Shown here: positions 57,862-64,000 of the stretch, piece by piece
Position numbering within the stretch: position 1 is the stretch's first letter
Layout of the letters: the number at the start of each line of letters is the position of its first letter
Assembly (NCBI GenBank): GCA_033977485.1
Contig: CM066994.1
Location: 12,712,001-12,776,000 of the forward strand
DNA length: 64,000 nt
Direction of reading: 5' to 3'
Origin: Hydrangea macrophylla
Lineage: Eukaryota > Streptophyta > Magnoliopsida > Cornales > Hydrangeaceae
Notes under the pieces: generated by a model
Told to the model about the DNA's origin: nothing
Database searches by the model: none
The model's input: the letters and a program-made list of their open reading frames with translations, nothing else
Made by a program: the position numbers and the translations under genes

Positions 57862-58301
57862 AAAGATTTATGAAATTTCATAACAGTAAGTTATTTTTTG
57901 AAATTTCATAACAGTAAGTTATTTGTTAAAATTTCATAACAAAAAGTTTTTTCTGTGAATTTTCAATTGAAATTTCATAACAGTAAGTCTGGTTGTGAAA
58001 TTTCACATCACCAACATGGGAAATTTCATAACAGATAGGAAGAAGAAAGATATATGGAGATTGTGTACTCGAAATATGGAGATGAGATTTGATTTTGCTT
58101 GAACAAAGTTGAAATTACAATTGAAAATTATTTGAATTTCATACATGATTTTGCAATTTACAAGATATAATTGAATCCCAAGATTTAATAAGCACTAATT
58201 GATATATATGTATCGTGTGTATATATATATATATATATATGTAAATCATTTATTTGGGTGCATCTATTATGGAATAAGGGCAAAAATGTCTAAATAAAAT
58301 A
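57352..58301. other. Anonymous DNA with TGAAATTTCATAACAG repeats
   Basis: A 93-residue frame at 57431-57712 looks like chance. From 57731 to 58030 the unit TGAAATTTCATAACAG(T/C)AAG recurs at about 57731, 57756, 57781, 57871, 57898, 57928, 57968, 57995 and 58018, its core TGAAATTTCA being a palindrome. A GT microsatellite occupies 57825-57858. Confidence 0.7.
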
Positions 58302-58309
58302 GGAGGGAC

Positions 58310-58766
58310 TAGGGGTGCAACTTGGTACGGAAATTTCGATTCTGATCGATTCTATTTCGGAAAATTCCGATTTTGGAAACTTAAAATGCATTCCGAATTC
58401 CGAAATTCCAAAAAAAATTGGATTGGAATTTGAATTGTTTCGAGAATTCCGAAAATATGCCCAAATATTTTTCGAAAATATTCTGAAATTTTCCGAACTT
58501 GCCTTACATTTGTCCAACATTAGTTAACAAGGAAGCAAGATGAAGAATGTGAGTCTATAAATTAGTCTCAAGCTACCACCACATTATTCCCAAACTAGTA
58601 GCTTGCATTGAAAAATTCAAAAAATTATGAAAATTCGGAATCGAAATGGAAAATGAAAATTCTGAATTTTCAAAATCGGAATCGGAACATATTTTGGAAT
58701 CCCGAAATTTTTGAAATTTTTTCCGAAAGCCCTATTCCGATCCGTTCTGTCCGACTTGCACTCCTA
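58310..58766. mobile_element. hAT-type MITE
   Basis: 457 bp with TIRs TAGGGGTGCAA and (right, complement) TAGGAGTGCAA and perfect 8-bp duplications GGAGGGAC (58302-58309, 58767-58774). The inside is largely self-complementary (GGAAATTTCG / CGAAATTTTT, GAATTCCGAAA), so it can fold into a long hairpin. Confidence 0.9.
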
Positions 58767-58774
58767 GGAGGGAC

Positions 58775-59116
58775 CTCTTACTAAGAAGTTTATTGGACTA
58801 GACTAATTGCTAGAAAAGCCTAGTAGTTTGGACTTTATACTAAATGACCCTTATTTAAATGTATTAGCCCATGTATTATTGTTTGGTGTCAAAACCAACA
58901 GATTTACCGTTTTAATATAATTCCATAATATGATACTTTCTCTAAAAACTTGAAATGCCCCCAAATGAAGAGTTTTGGACACCTCTACAACGTCAACTCG
59001 TAGTCAATAGAATTGCCCAAATGAAGAGTTTTGGACACCTCTACGACGTCAACTCGTAGTCAACAGAATTGGCTTATTTAGGTGGAACCCACATATAGAG
59101 TGTGTGGGTTCCACCC
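58775..59116. other. Anonymous DNA with a 56-bp duplication and a hairpin
   Basis: CCCAAATGAAGAG...TAGTCAAYAGAATTG is repeated head to tail (58960-59015 and 59016-59071). A perfect 13-bp inverted repeat GGTGGAACCCACA...TGTGGGTTCCACC spans 59081-59115. No gene. Confidence 0.75.
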
Positions 59117-59124
59117 AAATGAGC

Positions 59125-59398
59125 CAGGCCCGGCCTTGGCAAAGGCCACCAAGGCCAATGCCTAGGGCCCCCCCCCCCCCCCCCCCCCCAAACCTATTTA
59201 TAGTTTTAGGGCCCACAAATCTTTGCAAATATACCAATGGTAATGCTAAAGCCCAATATCCCAGCCCAATTGGAAAAACACAAAAACCAAATTACATTAT
59301 TTCTTTTTTCCCCCAAACAGACCCTAACCCAACTCCAATATCTTCCTGACTCTCATTCAGGAACACTACAGTGCTTCTCCGGTAACCGGTGACCCCAA

Positions 59399-59430
<32 letters not shown>

Positions 59431-59485
59431 GGTCCCATTTTAAAAGCTTGTCTAGGATATCCCCGATAACTCAGGACTGGCCCTG
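59125..59485. mobile_element. Short non-autonomous hAT element
   Basis: 361 bp with ends CAGGCCCGG and GGCCCTG and perfect 8-bp AAATGAGC duplications (59117-59124, 59486-59493). It includes a pure C run (59168-59189) and an AT microsatellite near 59408-59430. No transposase. Confidence 0.82.
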
Positions 59486-60876
59486 AAATGAGCTATTCCA
59501 ATTGGCTGTAGGGTACCACGCAATCATGATACGTGATACCTTGAAGGTATGCAAAAACTTCTCTCGCCGAGTCCCTTTCTCCTCTCTCTCTCTTTTTTTC
59601 GAACAGCAAGCAAGCTTTACTAATGGGCGAAGAGGGCCAAATAGATACAACATAATCAAGGCTTCTTAACACAGCCTTAAAGGAGCCCCAAAATAGATAC
59701 AAAAAACAGCCCCCAAAAAGCAACACCCCACAAGCAAACAGAGTTGGTGAACATCCTAGAAAATAGCAACCCAACAAAACGACAATATCAAAACACAATT
59801 CAGAGATCCAAACATAGCATGTCAAACTCAAAAGACATCAGCCCATAGCCCTGGGAATGTGGTCAGCAACATGGAAATCCAACTAGGCCTCAACAAACTA
59901 GGGACATAATATTTTGCAACAAGTATCTCCAATTGAAAGACTCTACAAAAGCCACCTCAATTCCCTAGAGTTGGGAAGAGAGGAATCAAAGAATCCAAGG
60001 CACAACAATCCTGATAGTAGTAGAAGCAACCCAGTAGCATGCGAGCAGCAGCAACAATAGTGATCACACTAAAAGTCCTCAACAGACTCTTAACCCATAA
60101 TCCAATAATTTTAGAGGAGAGCAATATACCAGTCCCAAGGAATAAAACATGCCTCATTCCCAAAGTACTTCTCCCATTTTCTCATCAACAGCAGCAACAG
60201 CAGAAGCAGAATTTTGATAGCACAGTTTTAACAGCACCAATAAAAGCACCGCTGATCAAAATAGAACAACCTAGACCCATTCAATGAAATCAAAGATTAT
60301 ACATTATACCATGTTCCCTTATCCAAAATCCACCAGATAGAAATGATGACTACAATGAGTCAAGGAATTATCGTCTCAGATAATCATAGATGTCTCAATA
60401 AATTTGAAACCAAGCTTGCATCCCAAAAAGACCATAACAGCAATATCCAACAGCCAAATTGGACAATAGTTTAGTCAGACACAGGCTCACAGCCCCAAAG
60501 AGAACAAAAAACCAAATCCCAAAGATATCCATCACAAAATCAAGCTTGCAGCCCAAATAGCAAGTTTAAATGCTGCTCTGCATAAACACGAACCAGCAAT
60601 CCCAAAAAGCGCATTACCAAAACCACCACCCTAGAGGAAAATCCTTCAACTGAATCCAAAGTCATGATCCACAGACTAAACTGAACACTAATAGTAGTAA
60701 CAAGACTCGCTCAACCAGCAGCCCCAAAATATAGCAGACAACACTCAGTCAAATAGAACCTCTAAGTTGAAATTAATCAAAAATCATCCTCAGATGCAAC
60801 CACCACTCCAAACCATCGGCCACCTACAGGAACACATAAAACTCACTCGCCATATGCATAAGAAAACCCCACCGGA

Positions 60877-61540
60877 TAGGGGTGTGCTTGGTCAGTTTCG
60901 GTCGGGGTATGTGCAACTTTTCCCACCGAACCGAATTAGTCGGAGTGCTAAAATTTGACATCAAACTAGCCGTTTGATGGTCAGTTTGATTCTGTTTCAG
61001 GGATGGTCGATTTGGTAGGGGTTTCGGTTTGAATCGGGTGAGCAATTTGGAAAAAATGGGAGAAAGGAAGACAAGAAATCCAAAATCCAAAATCCCTAAT
61101 TCAAAATTTCTTGTTTGATTTTCAAATCAAATAAGAAAACAAGAACATATTTCAAATCTAATCTATGAAGTATGAACATATTTCAAGAACCTTTTCAAAT
61201 CATAAAATCAGAATTAAAAATCTTTCAAAATCTCTAAGTTTACAAATCAAACAAGAAAAGAAGATCACATTACAGTCCAAAACCCTACCCAAAAATTTGG
61301 TTGATTATGGGAGGTTGTCGTTATGGCGACGGAGATCTGGTGGTGCTGAACCGGTAGTGGAGATCTGTTGGTGGCGGTGGTAGATCTTGGTGGAGCTGTG
61401 GAGGCTTTGGTTGAGGCAGGCTGAGAGGCAGCGGCTAATTGGGGTTTCAAAATCCCTAGTCACAGAAAGAGAGCGAAAGAGAGAGAGAGAGGAGAGGAGA
61501 GGAGAGAAAGTGAGGATATTTTTCAGCATTCAGCAAGAAA

Positions 61541-61589
<49 letters not shown>

Positions 61590-62063
61590 GTATCCCATAC
61601 TCACTTTGTTTTTTACGAAGTCTTTCAAATACTTTTGTTTTGCTTATTTCTCTTTCTTTAATGAATGTCACATTATCACTTACAGACTACAATCTTACAT
61701 ACTATACTCACACGACTCAATATAAGCCAACTAACATGTGACTATTTTTTTCAAATAATTCTTTAATGAGTGTCAGTCTATTTAATGACTGTCAGTCACT
61801 TTAGTCAATATCACTTTCACACTCACACGACTCAATACAAGGCCAACTCACACAGAGTACTTTACTCAAATATTTCTCTCTTAATTGTATGACTATATGT
61901 ACAGTTCGATCGGTTTCAGTCTATTGAGATGCCAACCGCCATCGAACCGACCAGTTGGTTTTTGCCTATCACAGAACTGACCACTGACCATTATCCGGTC
62001 ACGTTGAAAATTTCGGTCGGTCGGTTGGTCGTTTCGGCATAGCAGTTTTTTCAAACAGCCCTA
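60877..62063. mobile_element. Non-autonomous hAT element in the LINE
   Basis: 1187 bp, ends TAGGGGTGTGC and (right, complement) TAGGGCTGTTTG with CGGTCGG-rich subterminal inverted repeats, flanked by perfect 8-bp CCACCGGA (60869-60876, 62064-62071). Interior has a GA microsatellite (about 61541-61584) and a GGTGGCGGTGG stretch but no transposase. Short frames here look like low-complexity translation. Confidence 0.9.
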
Positions 62064-62594
62064 CCACCGGATAACAACATCGAAGAACCACAACCAAGAA
62101 GAAATTATAAGAGTAGCAGCCACACAACACATGCAAAGAGAATCAGCCACTTCAAGAATGGAAACACAAATCATAACACCATCGGCCACAGGACTCGTCA
62201 GACCTAAAAACCATAACTAATCAGAACATGAGAACCAGCACCAAAATCTCTCAGAAGCATTGAGAATCTCAACCTAAGTCAGGATAAGGTCCTTAACATT
62301 CCACGGAGATAAAAAAAATGCCCACGCACACCGCTAACGAAAACCCTCGAATGCAGAATAATAGATCAACTCAGAGAAATACCTAAACGGAGACAAGAGT
62401 AGACCCAACATGAGAAGAAAATACACGCCAAGACAAATACACACACCAAAAGAAGTGCAGAACACTTCCACCGCACAAAAGAGCACAACCCGGAAAAAAA
62501 ACACACGCCAAAGAAAAACCCTACTAACCCACGCATACACACCCAAAAGAATACCAGAACCTCAACCTCAATGCCCCTCAACAGGACATCAACA

Positions 62595-63089
62595 TCACAA
62601 AGCAGCCCTTAAATCCATAGATCTGCAAACCCCTTGTTTTGCCAAGGAATTAGCAAAACTGTTCACCTCCCTAAAAATTTTAACCACTAACACACTCACC
62701 CAAGCCCCTATCAGATTCTGGATTCGATTCAAAGTATTAGCATATCGCCAACATGTAATGTCTTTTTCATTCACCCATGATACACAATTGAAGGAGTCAT
62801 TTTTTATAATAAGGTGACAGCTTCTCCATTCGGCTACGAAAACAAACATTTTCAATGCTTCGAGAACTGCCCTTAGCTCAGTAAAATTAGAATGAGCAAT
62901 TCCAATATTCATTGAGAACATCCCCCGAACAACAGCATTATGATCCCTCAGGATGCCTCCAACCCCAGCCGCTCCTGGTTTTCCAATAGCAGACCCATCG
63001 ACATTGAATTTCAAAGACCCTTCCGAAGGGGCTGCCCACCTAACATTTATAGGAGATTCTAGAATAACCAAAGCTATACAAGCCTCCAA
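62595..63089 (-). pseudogene. LINE RNase H domain (plant RVT_3 type), truncated
   Basis: 164 residues of the C-terminal RNase H found at the end of ORF2 in plant L1 LINEs. Residues ~25-155 hold FNVDGS (Asp31), ELRAVLEAL (Glu71), KNDSFN (Asp98) and VNSFANSLAKQG. The last catalytic Asp of the family (AD.LAK) is replaced by Asn147, so activity is doubtful. The N-terminal reverse transcriptase is missing: upstream sequence is replaced by LTR I at 63108. The indicated Met is only the first in the remaining frame. Confidence 0.82.
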
Positions 63090-63107
63090 AAAGTTGTAAA
63101 GGAGATC

Positions 63108-64000
63108 TGTTAGCCTTGAATTTATTTAAGGCATTATTTATGTTTGTTTTGATGATGACAAATCTAGTGATAATTACATGTTCTTAATGATTCTATTCCA
63201 ATGAATTATCATGTCATTCTCATCGTGTTAATCTCTTCATTTATGCATTTATATACTCTAAATTTGTTTAAGATCATGAGATAGCATATGATGAAGTCCA
63301 AGAGCAATGGAGGTCAATAAGGATCAAGTTTGAAGACTTGAAGATTTTTTCATCCTTGGTTGAAGACTAGGATTTACTTGTAAGCATTTTGATCAATCAC
63401 TCATAGGGGCTCAAGTAACTTTAATTGGACTTTAGGATCCTTGCTCTCATACTTTAAAATACTTTCAAGGACCTAAACATACTTAGACCACTCAATTAAA
63501 TTCATTTCACAAAAGCTTTCAAGTGGCTAAGTCAAAACAAAGACCTTGGCGCAGATAGGTCAACTTTAAAGCCAAACTTGATCTAATTGGTAAGGAAATA
63601 GATGTTGAGGTTTATATGGTTGGAAAGGTATTTGAATCTAGTTTTCGAATCTTCAAACAGATCGCAAAAACGAGTTTTGTAGAGGGAGTTATAGCCGTTT
63701 TAGTAAGGAAGTGTTAAGCAGCCAAAACACTGCCAAAATGCAGTCGACTGATTTGTAAATGGTCCAGTCGACTGGATTGTCAAATCAGTCGACTGGATTG
63801 TAAAAAAGTCAATTGTTTTCTATTTTTGAAAGGTAGTTATTGCTATAAACTTTTCAGTCGACTGGGTTGTTTTTTCAGTCGACTGAATCTCGCATAGTTT
63901 TCTAAACTCTCCAAAAATTGTTTTTACACCCCCCATCCATTCCCAACGGTTATAATCATTCAAAATCTATATATAGGGATGTTTTTAAGGGTTATAAACA
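63108..64000 (+). repeat. LTR I start (copia-like), cut by window edge
   Basis: TGTTAGCCTTGAATTTATTT starts abruptly inside the LINE; TTTTGATGATGACAAA just inside is a phrase I associate with SIRE/Maximus-type copia LTRs. TATATATA at 63968-63975. The end lies beyond the window, so the target duplication cannot be checked. Confidence 0.65.
63741..63885 (+). promoter_or_regulatory. CAGTCGACTG array of LTR I, upstream of TATA
   Basis: Sites start at 63741, 63765/63786 (a decayed third near 63807), and 63855/63876: step 21 bp in the groups. The last site ends 83 bp before TATATATA (63968). The motif is identical to that of C1 and C2 although the LTRs are otherwise unrelated. Confidence 0.9.

Larger units (their letters stand above)
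59587..63107 (-). mobile_element. LINE (L1-type) 3' end, cut by hAT and LTR insertions
   Basis: Minus-strand retroposon remnant: RNase H coding end (62595-63089), then a long 3' untranslated region rich in GGGCTGC/TTGTTG phrases, ending in an A run (plus TTTTTTT at 59587-59593) after AGTAAAGCTTGCTTGCTG. A hAT element (60877-62063) is inserted in the 3' region, and LTR I truncates the coding part at 63108. Sequence 62064-62594 is the resumed 3' region, with no gene of its own. Confidence 0.75.

Noticed and set aside
43880..58330. Possible very long inverted repeat around D4 (AAGGGTAAA-type phrases near 44000 and GGGCAAAAATGTC near 58280)
   Set aside because: Similarity is short and of a kind common in plant intergenic DNA; no target duplication found.
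61387..61671. Arg/Glu-rich and Ser/Leu-rich frames
   Set aside because: Translations of a GA microsatellite inside the hAT element.

Overview
This window looks like intergenic chromatin from a large-genome flowering plant (a eudicot seems likely; the species cannot be fixed from sequence alone). I find no intact host gene. Nearly all of it is nested LTR retrotransposons, with one captured-gene CACTA transposon, three small hAT-type elements and the 3' end of a LINE. Supporting evidence is plant-type: tRNA-Asp and initiator-tRNA-Met primer sites, Athila-style DLGAS protease, TG...CA LTR ends with 5-bp target duplications, and a CACTACAACAA terminus.

Layout. 1-4248: 3' end of Athila-like element B (+), its LTR split by solo LTR C1 (975-3150). 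4249-15280: an old element D1 (-) whose first ORF is cut into pieces by B, by the nearly intact element A (4618-13080, gag-protease only) and by solo LTR F (13138-14453); A, B and F are one family. 15281-24527: LTR C2 (-) and LTR D2 (+), the latter split by solo LTR E (16952-22887), itself split by LTR H (19358-22711). 25171-38489: Athila-like element G (-), young and almost complete, with gag-pol, a third ORF and 1393-bp LTRs flanked by GTCCC. 38864-41129: solo LTR D3 (-). 41135-44338: repeat-rich anonymous DNA. 44344-57346: solo LTR D4 (+) flanked by AGTTT, split by a 7991-bp CACTA element (45560-53550) that carries exons of a PPi-dependent phosphofructokinase gene and a 172-bp tandem array. 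57352-63107: palindrome-like repeats, hAT elements and a LINE 3' end. 63108-64000: start of LTR I (+).

How it works together. G encodes the complete replication set, except for one frameshift, plus a third protein. A keeps only gag-protease and would need polymerase and integrase from a relative. The most striking signal is shared by otherwise unrelated elements: each LTR family carries a cluster of short perfect palindromes (CAGTCGACTG, CGGATCGATCCG, CAATCGATTG, TCGCGCGA-type, GGCACTC/GAGTGCC) in pairs or rows with a fixed 20-21 bp step (13 bp in the A family). In A, B, F, G, D3, H and I the cluster lies just upstream of a TATA box. In G a second, ten-site copy sits inside the element, ahead of what reads as a spliced promoter-leader unit for the third ORF. 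I regard this paired-palindrome promoter architecture as the candidate undescribed system. A second conserved structure is a double hairpin followed by CAGG in six LTRs (C1, C2, D2, D3, D4, E).
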